A DNA stretch of 64,000 nt from NCBI RefSeq assembly GCF_005281615.1, contig NZ_SZZM01000005.1, positions 62,001 to 126,000 of the forward strand. Direction: 5' to 3'. Below, one piece after another: positions 36,619 through 45,403 of the stretch (position 1 is its first letter; every line of letters begins with the position of its first letter). Position numbers and translations under genes: made by a program. Origin of the DNA: Rhodoligotrophos defluvii. Its GTDB lineage: Bacteria > Pseudomonadota > Alphaproteobacteria > Rhizobiales > Im1. The notes under the pieces are model-generated. The model was not told where the DNA came from and did not search any database. It saw only the letters and a program-made list of their open reading frames with translations.

Positions 36619-37025
36619 TCGATTGTCTCCATGGCTGGCAGAATCTGGTCGGGAGAGGGCGTGCGGCCGCCGATGGCATCGCTGAGCGACGCCGGCCGGC
36701 GGGAGCGGAACACCCCGCCGGTGGGCGAGGCCGCATAGGCCTGGCAATAGGCGAGAATATCGGCGCCGATGCTGGGGCAAAGCCGGCGCAGGAGATAGGT
36801 CCATTTGCCCGGCTGCGAAATGGCCGCGGAGCAGCCTTCGTCGCAATTGGCCAGGCACACCACCGGCACGAGCTCCACCGGCGCTTCGGTACCCTTGTCC
36901 GCGAGCATATCGCGCAGGGTGTCATAGAGCGCGCGACCCGTGGCGCGGTCGGCAGGCCCCGGATTCTCGCCGGCCATGCGGCAGGTGATGCAGACATGCA
37001 GCTTCGGTCGGCCGGTCTCGCTCAA
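36615..37025 (-). CDS. DUF1636 small metal-binding (ferredoxin-like) protein
   Basis: 136 residues with cysteines arranged as HVCITCRMAGEN and VVCLANCDEGCSAAI, the pattern of a thioredoxin-like 2Fe-2S ferredoxin or a metal-binding site. DUF1636 proteins are regularly found next to cobW, and this one is coupled to it by ATGA. A role in cobalt delivery or redox in cobalt insertion is inferred. The start is a TTG at 37025, with a purine-rich GAGGC upstream. It is the first gene behind the cobalamin riboswitch. Confidence 0.82.
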   Translation of the reverse strand: MSETGRPKLHVCITCRMAGENPGPADRATGRALYDTLRDMLADKGTEAPVELVPVVCLANCDEGCSAAISQPGKWTYLLRRLCPSIGADILAYCQAYAASPTGGVFRSRRPASLSDAIGGRTPSPDQILPAMETIE

Positions 37026-37180
37026 GCGTTGCCTCGCACCTCCCGCGCATAAGCGGGCGATATGGGTGCGGCTTGCGGAATGATGACCCCGAGAGATCCC
37101 GGCATGGGCTAAGCCAAACGAGCGGCTTCGGCCTCATGTCGTCCGTCAACCGGCGCACCCCGCCCGGCAGCCCGGATCAT

Positions 37181-37350
37181 GTTCGACGGCAGGTCTCCTG
37201 GCTCGCGCCTCCATCGCCCGGAACCCCTTCCCAGCTCTTAAGGCCAGTGGGACAGCGCCCGGTCTCGACGCTTACAGTTGCGGGGGCAGCTTCGGCTTTG
37301 AGGCCCGTTGGGGCATCGCACCGAATTCCCTTTTCATCTTCCACGGTGGA
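37181..37350 (-). promoter_or_regulatory. Cobalamin riboswitch controlling the DUF1636-cobW-cobN operon
   Basis: Read on the minus strand, the region contains AAAAGGGAATTCGGTGCGA, the core GCTGCCCCCGCAACTGTAAG, GGGAAGGGG, and the 3' B12 box GAGCCAGGAGACCTGCCGTC. These are the conserved elements of the adenosylcobalamin aptamer, in order. About 155 bases separate the aptamer from the first start codon, where the expression platform must lie. High cobalamin should shut off the whole minus-strand cob operon. The divergent cobP gene begins 65 bases from its 5' end. Confidence 0.93.
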
Positions 37351-37414
37351 AGAACCGTCCGCATTTAGCTATGACCTCTGAGGAATCCTGTCAATCACAT
37401 CGGGCATCAGGCCT

Positions 37415-37933
37415 TTGGAGACAGCACTTCCCAAGCTCACCCTGGTCCTCGGCGGCGCCCGCTCCGGCAAGAGCCGCCATGCGGAGCAGCTGGTGACGAG
37501 CACGCCCCCGCCCTGGGCCTATGTGGCAACCGCCCGGGCCTATGATGACGAGATGCGCGCACGCATCGCGCAGCATCGCCAGCGCCGTGCCTCTGGGTGG
37601 CAGACCATCGAGGCGCCGGTCGATCTCGGCGGCGCGATCCGTCAGCTGCTATCAGAGCAGCCGGTGCTGATCGACTGCCTCACCCTGTGGCTCACCAATC
37701 TCATGCTCGGCGAGCATGACCGCCAGGCCGCCTTGCGCGACCTCGAAGCCGCGCTCGATGCCCGCAGCGGCCCGGTGGTAATGGTGTCGAACGAAGTGGG
37801 GCTCGGCATCGTGCCGGAGAATGCCCTGGCGCGGTCGTTCCGCGACGCGCAGGGCCGGCTCAACCAGCATATGGCGGGGAGGGCGGATGCGGTCCTGTTC
37901 ATGGTGGCCGGCCTGCCCCTCAAGGTGAAATGA
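37415..37933 (+). CDS. cobP: Adenosylcobinamide kinase / adenosylcobinamide-phosphate guanylyltransferase
   Basis: 172 residues (the CobU of enteric bacteria): Walker A LVLGGARSGKSRHAEQL, VATARAYDDEMRARIAQHR, the DCLTLWLTNL Walker B region and VSNEVGLGIVPENALAR. It phosphorylates adenosylcobinamide and then adds GMP, activating it for the lower ligand. The start is a TTG at 37415. It opens a plus-strand run with cobO (7 bp gap) and cobQ (19 bp gap), divergent from the riboswitch-controlled operon. Confidence 0.92.
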   Translation: METALPKLTLVLGGARSGKSRHAEQLVTSTPPPWAYVATARAYDDEMRARIAQHRQRRASGWQTIEAPVDLGGAIRQLLSEQPVLIDCLTLWLTNLMLGEHDRQAALRDLEAALDARSGPVVMVSNEVGLGIVPENALARSFRDAQGRLNQHMAGRADAVLFMVAGLPLKVK

Positions 37934-37940
37934 GCAAGCC

Positions 37941-38555
37941 ATGACCACGATCACGCCCGAAGAAGAAGCGCGCCACCGCGCCAAGATGGCCAAGCGCAAG
38001 GCGGTTCAGGATGCGGAGGTCGCTGCCAAGACCCTGGAGAAGGGGCTGCTGATCGTCCATACCGGGCCGGGCAAGGGCAAGTCGACCGCCGCCTTCGGCC
38101 TTGCCCTGCGCATGATCGGCAATGGCGGCAAGGTGGGGGTGGTCCAGTTCATCAAGGGCGCCTGGTCCACCGGCGAGCGCGCCGTGCTGGAGCGCTTCGG
38201 CGACCTGGTCGAGTGGTACAGCATGGGCGAAGGCTTCACCTGGGAGACGCAGGACAAGGCCCGCGACATTGCCGCCGCGCAGGCGGCCTGGGGCAAGGCG
38301 CGCGCGCTGATGGCCGATCCGAACCTGCGGCTGCTGATTCTCGACGAACTCAACATCGCCCTGCGCTACGAGTACCTGCCGCTGGACGAGGTGGTGGAGG
38401 CGCTCAAAGGACGGCGTTCAGACCTGCACGTGGTGGTCACCGGCCGCAACGCCAAGCCAGCCCTGATCGAGGCGGCCGACCTGGTCACCGAGATGGGCCA
38501 GGTGAAGCACCATTTCGCCGCCGGGGTGAAGGCCCAGGCCGGCATCGAGTTCTGA
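37941..38555 (+). CDS. cobO: Cob(I)yrinic acid a,c-diamide adenosyltransferase CobO
   Basis: 204 residues, with an N-terminal basic helix ([15 protein letters not shown]) typical of CobO, P-loop [31 protein letters not shown], and [15 protein letters not shown]. It transfers the adenosyl group from ATP to reduced cobalt. It lies between cobP and cobQ in a tight plus-strand unit. Confidence 0.93.
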   Translation: MTTITPEEEARHRAKMAKRKAVQDAEVAAKTLEKGLLIVHTGPGKGKSTAAFGLALRMIGNGGKVGVVQFIKGAWSTGERAVLERFGDLVEWYSMGEGFTWETQDKARDIAAAQAAWGKARALMADPNLRLLILDELNIALRYEYLPLDEVVEALKGRRSDLHVVVTGRNAKPALIEAADLVTEMGQVKHHFAAGVKAQAGIEF

Positions 38556-38574
38556 TCGGGCGGGGCTCATTCCC

Positions 38575-40041
38575 ATGACCGCGCGGGCCATCATGTTCCA
38601 GGGCACCGGCTCGAACGTGGGCAAGTCGCTCATGGTGGCCGGCCTTGCCCGCGCCCTGGTGCGGCGTGGGCTCAAAGTGGCCCCGTTCAAGCCGCAGAAC
38701 ATGTCCAATAATGCGGCGGTCACGGCCGATGGCGGCGAGATCGGCCGCGCCCAGGCGCTGCAGGCGCGCGCAGCACGCATGCGGCTATCGGTCCATATGA
38801 ACCCGGTGCTGCTCAAGCCGCAGAGCGAGACGGGTGCCCAGATCATCGTTCAGGGCCGCATCTGGGGCCAGGCTGGCGCCCGCGAATTTCAGACGGTCAA
38901 GCAGCAGCTCATGGGTGCCGTGCTCGACAGCTTCGCCACACTAGGAGCAGAGGCCGATATCGTGCTCGTGGAAGGGGCGGGGAGTGCATCCGAGATCAAC
39001 CTGCGTGCAAACGACATCGCCAATATGGGCTTTGCCCGCGCCGCCAATGTGCCGGTGGTGCTGGTGGGCGACATCGACCGCGGCGGGGTGATTGCCAGCC
39101 TGGTCGGCACCAAGGCGGTGCTCGATCCGAATGATGCCGGCACGATCCAAGGCTTCATCGTCAACAAGATGCGCGGTGATCCCACCTTGTTCGCGGATGG
39201 CATGCGCGAAATCGCCGCCCGCACCGGCTGGGCACCTTTAGGGCTGGTGCCGTTCTTGCCCCAGGCGGCGCGCCTTCCCGCTGAGGACGCCCTCGATCTC
39301 GCGGAACGGCATTCCGGCGGCAGGCCGGGCGCGCGAGTGCGCATCGCCGTGCCGCTTCTGCCGCGCATCGCCAATTTCGACGATTTCGACCCGCTCGCCG
39401 CCGAGCCGGACGTGGACCTCGTGATGGTGAAGCCCGGCGAGCCCCTGCCGGCAGACGCCCGGCTGGTGGTGCTGCCGGGTTCCAAGGCGACGATTGCCGA
39501 CCTCGAGGCGCTCATCGCCAATGGCTGGGACGCTGATCTCAAGGCCCATCTGCGCCGGGGCGGCCAAGTTCTTGGTATCTGTGGCGGATTCCAGATGCTC
39601 GGTCGCACCATCGCCGATCCCGATGGCATCGAGGGGCCGCCCGGCGAGGTGCAAGCCCTTGGCCTGCTGGAGGTGGACACGGTGCTCACCGGCGATAAGA
39701 CGCTGCGCGAAGTTGAAGGCCGAAGTGATTCGGACGACTCACCCTTTCGCGGTTACGAGATGCATGTGGGGCGAACCACCGGCCCGGCCATGTCGTTACC
39801 CCTGCTGACCTTCGCTGACGGTCGGGTGGACGGCGCCCGGTCGCCGGACGGGACGATCATGGGCACCTATGTCCACGGCCTGTTCGGTGACGACGAGCAG
39901 CGCGCCGCCTGGATTCGCCGCCTGGGGGGCAGTCCGTCGAACCATTCTCATGACCAGGAGGTGGAGGACGCGCTGGACACCCTCGCCGCCCATCTGGAGC
40001 GCCATGTGGATATCGACGGCATTCTCACGCGAGCACGCTGA
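38575..40041 (+). CDS. cobQ: Cobyric acid synthase CobQ
   Basis: 488 residues: [15 protein letters not shown] (P-loop), [41 protein letters not shown], then the glutaminase-like half with [12 protein letters not shown] (nucleophile Cys) and the closing GTYVHGLF. It amidates side chains b, d, e and g of adenosylcobyrinic acid diamide. Its last 17 bases overlap the end of cobD on the other strand. Confidence 0.93.
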   Translation: MTARAIMFQGTGSNVGKSLMVAGLARALVRRGLKVAPFKPQNMSNNAAVTADGGEIGRAQALQARAARMRLSVHMNPVLLKPQSETGAQIIVQGRIWGQAGAREFQTVKQQLMGAVLDSFATLGAEADIVLVEGAGSASEINLRANDIANMGFARAANVPVVLVGDIDRGGVIASLVGTKAVLDPNDAGTIQGFIVNKMRGDPTLFADGMREIAARTGWAPLGLVPFLPQAARLPAEDALDLAERHSGGRPGARVRIAVPLLPRIANFDDFDPLAAEPDVDLVMVKPGEPLPADARLVVLPGSKATIADLEALIANGWDADLKAHLRRGGQVLGICGGFQMLGRTIADPDGIEGPPGEVQALGLLEVDTVLTGDKTLREVEGRSDSDDSPFRGYEMHVGRTTGPAMSLPLLTFADGRVDGARSPDGTIMGTYVHGLFGDDEQRAAWIRRLGGSPSNHSHDQEVEDALDTLAAHLERHVDIDGILTRAR

Positions 40042-41014
40042 CCGCCAGCAGCAGGAGCACGATCGCAAAGGCCTGGACCGCGCAGGCCAGCCGGTAGAGC
40101 GAGAGGGCGCGGCGGATGTCGCCCGGTGTAGCCTCCGCCCGGCCATCGCCCATCCAGGCATCCTCCCGCCGAATATCGCCATAGACCTTCGGCCCGTTGA
40201 GCCTCAGGCCCAGCGCCCCGGCCAGCGCCGCCTCCGGCCAGCCGGCATTGGGAGATTTGTGATGCCGGGCGTCGCGCCACACCGCCCGCCAGGCGCCGCG
40301 CGCTTGGCAGTCGGGCAAGTGGGCCGCGGCAATGATCAGCCAGAGCGCGGCAAGGCGTGACGCAGGCAAGTTGACCAGATCGTCCAGTCGCGCCGCCGCC
40401 CAGCCGAAAGCCAGATGCCGCGGCGTCTTGTGACCGATCATGCTGTCCGCCGTGTTCACCGCCTTGTACAGGCTGATCCCGGGAAGGCCCGCCACGGCGC
40501 ACCAGAAGGCCGGCGCCACCACCCCGTCGGAAAAGTTCTCGGCCAGGCTTTCCATGGCAGCCCGCGCCACGCCCGCTTCATCGAGGGCCGCCGGGTTTCG
40601 GCCGACGATGCGCGAGACCGCCGCGCGCCCACGGGCCAGCCCCTCGCGCTCCAGCGCCTCGGCGACCGCCGCCACGTGTCGGTCCAGGCTGCGCTGAGCG
40701 ATCAGGCTGGAGGCGAGCGCGCCAAGCAGCAGCACCGCTGCGAACAATGGGAGAGAGGCGAGCGCCCCGCGCTCGACGAGAACCGCCACCGCCGCCGTGA
40801 CCAGCAGCACCAGCGCCAAAGCGACCACGCCGTTGAGCCGCCGTTCCCGGTCCGGCGCGCCATCGCGGTTGAGCGCGCGGTCGAGCCAGCCGATCAGCGC
40901 GCCCATCCAGGTGACGGGATGGCCGACAGCCCGGAAAAGGCGATCAGGGTAGCCGAAGCTTGCCTCGATCAACAAACCGGCCAGCAATAATGTAAGGTTG
41001 TCGGAAACGGCCAT
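40025..41014 (-). CDS. cobD: Adenosylcobinamide-phosphate synthase CobD (CbiB)
   Basis: 329-residue membrane protein. Conserved blocks are [38 protein letters not shown], the [14 protein letters not shown] segment and [19 protein letters not shown]. It attaches (R)-1-amino-2-propanol (phosphate) to cobyric acid. Its ATG at 41014 faces bluB, whose candidate starts lie within about 25 bp, so the two promoters must overlap the opposite genes. cobC, often its neighbour, is absent here. Confidence 0.92.
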   Translation of the reverse strand: MAVSDNLTLLLAGLLIEASFGYPDRLFRAVGHPVTWMGALIGWLDRALNRDGAPDRERRLNGVVALALVLLVTAAVAVLVERGALASLPLFAAVLLLGALASSLIAQRSLDRHVAAVAEALEREGLARGRAAVSRIVGRNPAALDEAGVARAAMESLAENFSDGVVAPAFWCAVAGLPGISLYKAVNTADSMIGHKTPRHLAFGWAAARLDDLVNLPASRLAALWLIIAAAHLPDCQARGAWRAVWRDARHHKSPNAGWPEAALAGALGLRLNGPKVYGDIRREDAWMGDGRAEATPGDIRRALSLYRLACAVQAFAIVLLLLAVSVLA

Positions 41015-41036
41015 GAGAACAGCGCAGGTGATGATC

Positions 41037-41714
41037 ATGAGCGGTGTAGGTGGGCACGCGCGGGCCGGCAAGTCTTCGTTAGCGCCAGCCTTCGACGACG
41101 CGTTCCGCGTAGAGCTCGAAGCTTTGCTACGCTGGCGCCGCGATGTCCGCCACTTCCGGCGCGACCCGGTCGATGGCGCTTTGCTCGACCACCTGCTGAG
41201 TCTCGTCGATCTCGCCCCGTCCGTCGGCAATAGCCAGCCCTGGCGAATCGTGCGGGTCGAGAGCGCCGCCGCCCGCCAGGCGGTGCGGGCGAGCTTCGAG
41301 GCGGCCAATGCCGCGGCGCTGAACGGCTATGAGGGCGAGCAGGCCGCCCTTTACGCCCGCTTGAAGCTGGCCGGGCTCGACGATGCGCCCGTGCAGCTCG
41401 CCGTGTTCGTGGAGGAAGGCTGCGCCCAAGGCCATGGCCTCGGCCGGCAGACCATGCCGGAAATGCTGCGCTATTCGGCGGTGAGCGCCATCCACACCCT
41501 GTGGATCGCCGCCCGCGCCTATGGCCTCGGGCTGGGCTGGGTTTCGATCCTCGACCCCGACGCGGTCACCCGGCTGCTCGCCTTCGCCCCGTCCTGGCGG
41601 CTGGTCGGCTATCTCTGCCTGGGCCACCCGCGCTTCGACCAGGAGGTGCCGGAGCTCGAGCGGGCGGGCTGGCAGGCGCGCACCGACGGATCCGCTCGCA
41701 TCTTCGTGAAATGA
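41037..41714 (+). CDS. bluB: 5,6-dimethylbenzimidazole synthase BluB
   Basis: About 225 residues of the nitroreductase-like BluB family: LLRWRRDVRHFRRDPVD, DLAPSVGNSQPWRIVRV, TMPEMLRYSAVSAIHTLWIAA, GLGLGWVSIL and YLCLGHPR. With oxygen it cannibalises reduced FMN to make the lower ligand of B12, so the organism should make its own dimethylbenzimidazole. The ATG at 41037 has AGGTGAT at good spacing; ATG 41013 and 41031 are alternatives. Confidence 0.92.
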   Translation: MSGVGGHARAGKSSLAPAFDDAFRVELEALLRWRRDVRHFRRDPVDGALLDHLLSLVDLAPSVGNSQPWRIVRVESAAARQAVRASFEAANAAALNGYEGEQAALYARLKLAGLDDAPVQLAVFVEEGCAQGHGLGRQTMPEMLRYSAVSAIHTLWIAARAYGLGLGWVSILDPDAVTRLLAFAPSWRLVGYLCLGHPRFDQEVPELERAGWQARTDGSARIFVK

Positions 41715-41754
41715 GGCTCGACAGCGCATTGAGCGTGCAGTAGCGTCGCAGCCG

Positions 41755-41932
41755 GACCGGTCCCGCAAGGGCGAACAGGGAACACGGTGATTCGTATCGA
41801 CCGATACGGAGAAGCCGCGGCTGTCCCCGCAACTGTAGGCATCGAGCCCCGTCCTGTTGACCACTGGCCTTGCCGCCGGGAAGGGAGGTTCGGGGCGCTG
41901 GAGATGCGAGCCAGTAGACCTGCCGGTTCGTG
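41755..41932 (+). promoter_or_regulatory. Cobalamin riboswitch upstream of cbtBA
   Basis: The region between bluB and cbtB contains AACAGGGAACACGGTGA, GCTGTCCCCGCAACTGTAG, ACCACTGGCC, GGGAAGG and the B12 box variant GCGAGCCAGTAGACCTGCC. These are the cobalamin aptamer elements in order on the plus strand. Only about 43 bases separate it from the cbtB start, so control by hiding the ribosome site is more likely than a terminator. It would repress cobalt uptake when B12 is plentiful. Confidence 0.93.
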
Positions 41933-41975
41933 GAGCTGTTCGGAAGGCCGCCGGTGGAGCGGCAGGAGGCAAGTC

Positions 41976-42173
41976 ATGGCAAGAAATGTTCAGACCACGG
42001 CGTCTGCGAACGTCCCCTCAACATCATCGTCGGTGCTGTCGCGCCTGGCCGCCCCGGCGCTGCTCTTCGTCATGGGGGCGGGGCTCGTGTTCCTCGCGGG
42101 GTTCTCCCACGCGCAGAGCCTGCATGACGCGGCCCACGACACGCGCCATGCGCTGTCCTACCCCTGTCACTGA
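41976..42173 (+). CDS. cbtB: Cobalt transporter subunit CbtB
   Basis: A 65-residue protein with one membrane helix (roughly residues 24-44) and a His-rich tail SLHDAAHDTRHALSYPCH that should bind cobalt. This is the standard CbtB layout. AGGAGG lies seven bases before the ATG. It is followed after 3 bp by cbtA and is preceded by a cobalamin riboswitch. Confidence 0.93.
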   Translation: MARNVQTTASANVPSTSSSVLSRLAAPALLFVMGAGLVFLAGFSHAQSLHDAAHDTRHALSYPCH

Positions 42174-42176
42174 GCC

Positions 42177-42878
42177 ATGTTCGGCAAGATACTAGCCGGC
42201 GGCCTGATCGGAGGCCTCGCCGGGGGGATTGCCGTTGCCGCGATTCAGGCGGTCACGACCACCCCGCTCATCCTGCATGCCGAAACGTTCGAGGTGGCCC
42301 AATCGGGCGTGCACACGGCGCTGAACGGCGGCCTGCTCTGGCTGGCCCACGGCCCGGCGCACGGCACGGCCGGTGAGGGCGCAGGCAACGACCTGACCCG
42401 GCTATTCTCGACCAGCATCATGACCTGCGTGGTCGCCGTGGGCTATGCCTGGATGCTGCTCGCCGCCATGTGGGTGAAAGGCGAGGCGATCACCGCCCGC
42501 GCGATCGTGCCCTGGGCCATTGCCGGCTTCATTGCCACAGGGCTCGCCCCGGCCCTTGGCCTCGCCCCGGAGCTGCCGGGCGCCGCCTATGTCGATCTGG
42601 GAGCGCGCCAGCTGTGGTGGGCCGGCACCGCCATCGCCACCGCCGCAGCGCTCGCTTGCTTCGCCTTCGGCCGCAATGGCCTGTGGATGGCTGCCGGGCT
42701 GATGCTGCTCGTGCTGCCGCATCTGATCGGCGCACCCCATACCGAAGAGACGGTGAGCCGCGTGCCCGCCGAACTGGCGGCGGCCTTCGCCTCGGCCTCG
42801 CTGGTCGTGCAGGCGCTCGTCTGGATCGTCCCGGCAGTGCTGGCCGGTTTCTTCGTCTCGCGCATGACGGCGGACTGA
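42177..42878 (+). CDS. cbtA: Cobalt transporter CbtA
   Basis: 233 residues with about six membrane segments, starting MFGKILAGGLIGGLAGGIAV. Family features are the LAPALGLAPELPGA segment, GARQLWWAGTAIATA and LLVLPHLIGAPH. CbtA is predicted to form the channel for cobalt entry together with CbtB. Transport evidence for the family is mainly regulatory and comparative. Confidence 0.92.
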   Translation: MFGKILAGGLIGGLAGGIAVAAIQAVTTTPLILHAETFEVAQSGVHTALNGGLLWLAHGPAHGTAGEGAGNDLTRLFSTSIMTCVVAVGYAWMLLAAMWVKGEAITARAIVPWAIAGFIATGLAPALGLAPELPGAAYVDLGARQLWWAGTAIATAAALACFAFGRNGLWMAAGLMLLVLPHLIGAPHTEETVSRVPAELAAAFASASLVVQALVWIVPAVLAGFFVSRMTAD

Positions 42879-42884
42879 ACGACG

Positions 42885-42912
42885 AGCCGTCCCTCCGCGA
42901 GCGGGGACGGCT
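42885..42912. terminator. Hairpin between convergent cbtA and a small membrane protein gene
   Basis: A perfect 9 bp inverted repeat AGCCGTCCC / GGGACGGCT with a 10-base loop begins six bases after the cbtA stop. No T run follows, so termination strength is uncertain; the placement between two converging genes supports a transcript-end function. Confidence 0.5.
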
Positions 42913-42931
42913 GTCGCGTTCGCTCAGCCCT

Positions 42932-43204
42932 TTACTGCGCCTGACCCTGCGCCGGAGCGGGCGAGCCGGGCGCGGGCGACGTCGGCGCTGGTGATGTTTC
43001 GGGTGCCTCTGCCCGGTTTTCCATCTGCTCGGTGGTGGTGCCGGTGCCGGTCTCGGCAGACTGGTTGCCGACCTCGTCCGTGCCGAACACGAAATAGGCC
43101 AGAGCAGCCACTGCCACGATCAGCGCGCCCAGCAGGATCAGCAGATTGCTGCTGCCACGCGGCGTCGGCGTCCTAGGGGGAGTGTTATCGTAATCCTGCG
43201 ACAT
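42932..43204 (-). CDS. Small single-pass membrane protein, unknown
   Basis: A 90-residue protein: a short polar N-terminus with Thr-Pro repeats (DNTPPRTPTPRG), one hydrophobic helix (about residues 21-41) and a periplasmic tail rich in Thr, Pro, Ala and Glu, ending in repeated SPAP units. I do not recognise a family; low-complexity tails like this are common in alphaproteobacterial envelope proteins. GGAGG precedes the ATG at 43204. A longer frame to 43330 lacks a sensible start and was not used. Confidence 0.7.
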   Translation of the reverse strand: MSQDYDNTPPRTPTPRGSSNLLILLGALIVAVAALAYFVFGTDEVGNQSAETGTGTTTEQMENRAEAPETSPAPTSPAPGSPAPAQGQAQ

Positions 43205-43330
43205 ATGACGGTCCTCCGAAGAGCGGTGTGGACGGACAACACTTCGGTCGTGAGGTTGGTTCCACGTCCTAACCCATTGAACTGGGCCGCTGTTCGGTTG
43301 TAGAGTGCTGACTCCCCCCTTAAGGAACAC

Positions 43331-45397
43331 TTAATCGCGCATGCGGACGAGCGCGTCGACCGCCACGACGCCTTCGCCAGGCGCCAGCACCAGCAGCGGG
43401 TTGACGTCCAGCTCGACCAGGCGGCCGGCATGGGCGCGGGCGAAATCGGCGATCCTCAGCATCGTCTCGACCAGTGCCGGCCGGTCCCCGTATTTGCCGC
43501 GGAAGCCTTCGAGGAGCTTGGCGATCTTCAGGCCGTCCAGGGCACGCTCGACTTCCTGCCGGCTGGTCGGCAGCAGAACCGTAGCACTGTCCCGCAAGAG
43601 CTCGGCGAGCACGCCGCCGGCGCCGATGACCAGGGCCTGGCCGAATTGCGGGTCCTCGATGACGCCGACAATGACCTCGCAGACCGCGCCGGTGACCATG
43701 CGTTCGACCAGCACCTCGCGCGAGAGGGATGAGAGCCGCTGTGCCGCCGCTTCCACCGCCGCACGGTCGCGCAAGTCGATGGCAACGCCGCCGACATCCG
43801 ACTTGTGCAGGAGGTCGTCACCGGAGGCCTTCAGCACCACGGGATAGCCGAGGCGATCCGCGACTGCAGCAGCCTGCTCTACCGGACAAACCTCTCCCCA
43901 GGGCACTGGCACGCCGAAGCGGGCGAGCAGCGCCTTGGCGGTCTGCTCGCTGATATTGCGCACCAGGCCGGAAGCAGCGGGCACCGGCTGGGGCAGGGCA
44001 GGGGGCATCTCCCGCAACCAGGCTTCATGCACTTTGGCTGCGGCTTCGAGGGCGGTCAGCGCATCATCCAGCCCGAGCATGGGCGCCACGCCGCGACGGG
44101 CCAGCATCTCGCAGACCTCTTCAGGCAGGCATTCGTGCAGGGTCGCCACCACGGCGGCGGGCCGGCCGGTCGCCTCGGACGCGCCAGCAAAGATTTCCGC
44201 CGCCGCCACCCAATCGGAGCGTTCGAGCCTGCCGGTGGGCATGTCGAGGATCAGGATGCCGGCATCGAAAGGACCAGCGAGCGCCGCGCTGAACGTTGCC
44301 ATCTGCTGGTCCGGCTTGCCCCAGATGAAGGTGTGATAATCAAGCGGGTTTTCGATCGCGACATAGTCATTGAGGGTGGCGCGCACGGCAGCTGCGCTGT
44401 CGCCGAACGGCGGGAACGTCAAGCCTCTCCCCTCCGCCATATCGGCGACCAAGGCGGCCTCGCCGCCCGAGCAGGACAAGGAAACCACCCGGTTGCCGGG
44501 CAGGGGGCCGACAATGGACAGGAATTTCAGGGTCTCCACGAAACCCGTCATGCTCGCGGCGCGGATGATGCCGTAACGCTCGAACATGGCGTCATAGAGC
44601 CGGTCGGCGCCGGCCAGCGATCCGGTATGGCTCTTGGCCACCCGCGCGCCGGCATCCGAACGGCCGGTCTTGAGCACGACGATGGGCTTGCGGGCGAGAC
44701 GGGCGCGGGCTGCCGCTTCGGCAAAGCGCGGAAGATCGGCAAGGCCCTCGATATGCAGGCCGATGGCATTGACGCGGGGATCGGCGGCGAACACCTCCAC
44801 CATGTCGGCGATGCCGATATCCGCCTGGTTACCGAGGGTATAAACCGCGGCGACCGGTAGCCCGCGCTGGGTGAAGGTGAAGTTGAGGCCCATATTGCCG
44901 CTTTGCGTCACGATGGCCACGCCCCTGTCGCGCAGGCGCAAATTGTGCACGTCGGGCCATAAGGCGCAGCGCTCCATCGCGCTGACATAGCCGTAGCAAT
45001 TGGGCCCCATGACCGGCATGCCGCCGGCCGCCTGCAGCAGCTCCTGCTGGAGGCTCGCGCCCTCGTCTCCCGTCTCGGTGAAGCCCGACGCGTAGAGCAC
45101 CGCACCGCCGCAGCCGAGACGCCCTAGCCGGCGCACTATGTCGATGGTGGGGCCGCGCGGCACGCCGACAAAGGCGGCATCGACCGCCTCGGGCAGGTCC
45201 TCCGGGCTGGCGAGGCAGCGCAAGCCCGCCATCTCCTCGCGCTTGGGGTTCACCGCATAGACCCGCCCGGGAAAGCCGAGTTCCTGGGTACGGCGCAAGG
45301 CGATCTCCGCCTCGCGGCCGCCGATGAAGGCGATGGACTTCGGGCGGAACAGGCGATGCAGGCGATCGGCCGTGGACTTGTGTTCTGCTGCCATCAA
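43331..45397 (-). CDS. NDP-forming acyl-CoA synthetase (acetyl-CoA synthetase family, fused subunits)
   Basis: 688 residues in the order CoA-binding domain (RLFRPKSIAFIGG, VMGPNCYGYVS), ligase/flavodoxin-like domain with the phosphohistidine motif KSHTGSLAGADRLYD, and an ATP-grasp domain (YPVVLKASGDDLLHKSDVGG). These enzymes make acyl-CoA with ATP, releasing ADP and phosphate. It is the last gene of the leftward catabolic operon, 6 bp behind the acyl-CoA dehydrogenase, so it may activate the acid that feeds that enzyme (inference). A second ATG follows at 45394. Confidence 0.88.
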   Translation of the reverse strand: MMAAEHKSTADRLHRLFRPKSIAFIGGREAEIALRRTQELGFPGRVYAVNPKREEMAGLRCLASPEDLPEAVDAAFVGVPRGPTIDIVRRLGRLGCGGAVLYASGFTETGDEGASLQQELLQAAGGMPVMGPNCYGYVSAMERCALWPDVHNLRLRDRGVAIVTQSGNMGLNFTFTQRGLPVAAVYTLGNQADIGIADMVEVFAADPRVNAIGLHIEGLADLPRFAEAAARARLARKPIVVLKTGRSDAGARVAKSHTGSLAGADRLYDAMFERYGIIRAASMTGFVETLKFLSIVGPLPGNRVVSLSCSGGEAALVADMAEGRGLTFPPFGDSAAAVRATLNDYVAIENPLDYHTFIWGKPDQQMATFSAALAGPFDAGILILDMPTGRLERSDWVAAAEIFAGASEATGRPAAVVATLHECLPEEVCEMLARRGVAPMLGLDDALTALEAAAKVHEAWLREMPPALPQPVPAASGLVRNISEQTAKALLARFGVPVPWGEVCPVEQAAAVADRLGYPVVLKASGDDLLHKSDVGGVAIDLRDRAAVEAAAQRLSSLSREVLVERMVTGAVCEVIVGVIEDPQFGQALVIGAGGVLAELLRDSATVLLPTSRQEVERALDGLKIAKLLEGFRGKYGDRPALVETMLRIADFARAHAGRLVELDVNPLLVLAPGEGVVAVDALVRMRD

Positions 45398-45403
45398 GCG
45401 TCC

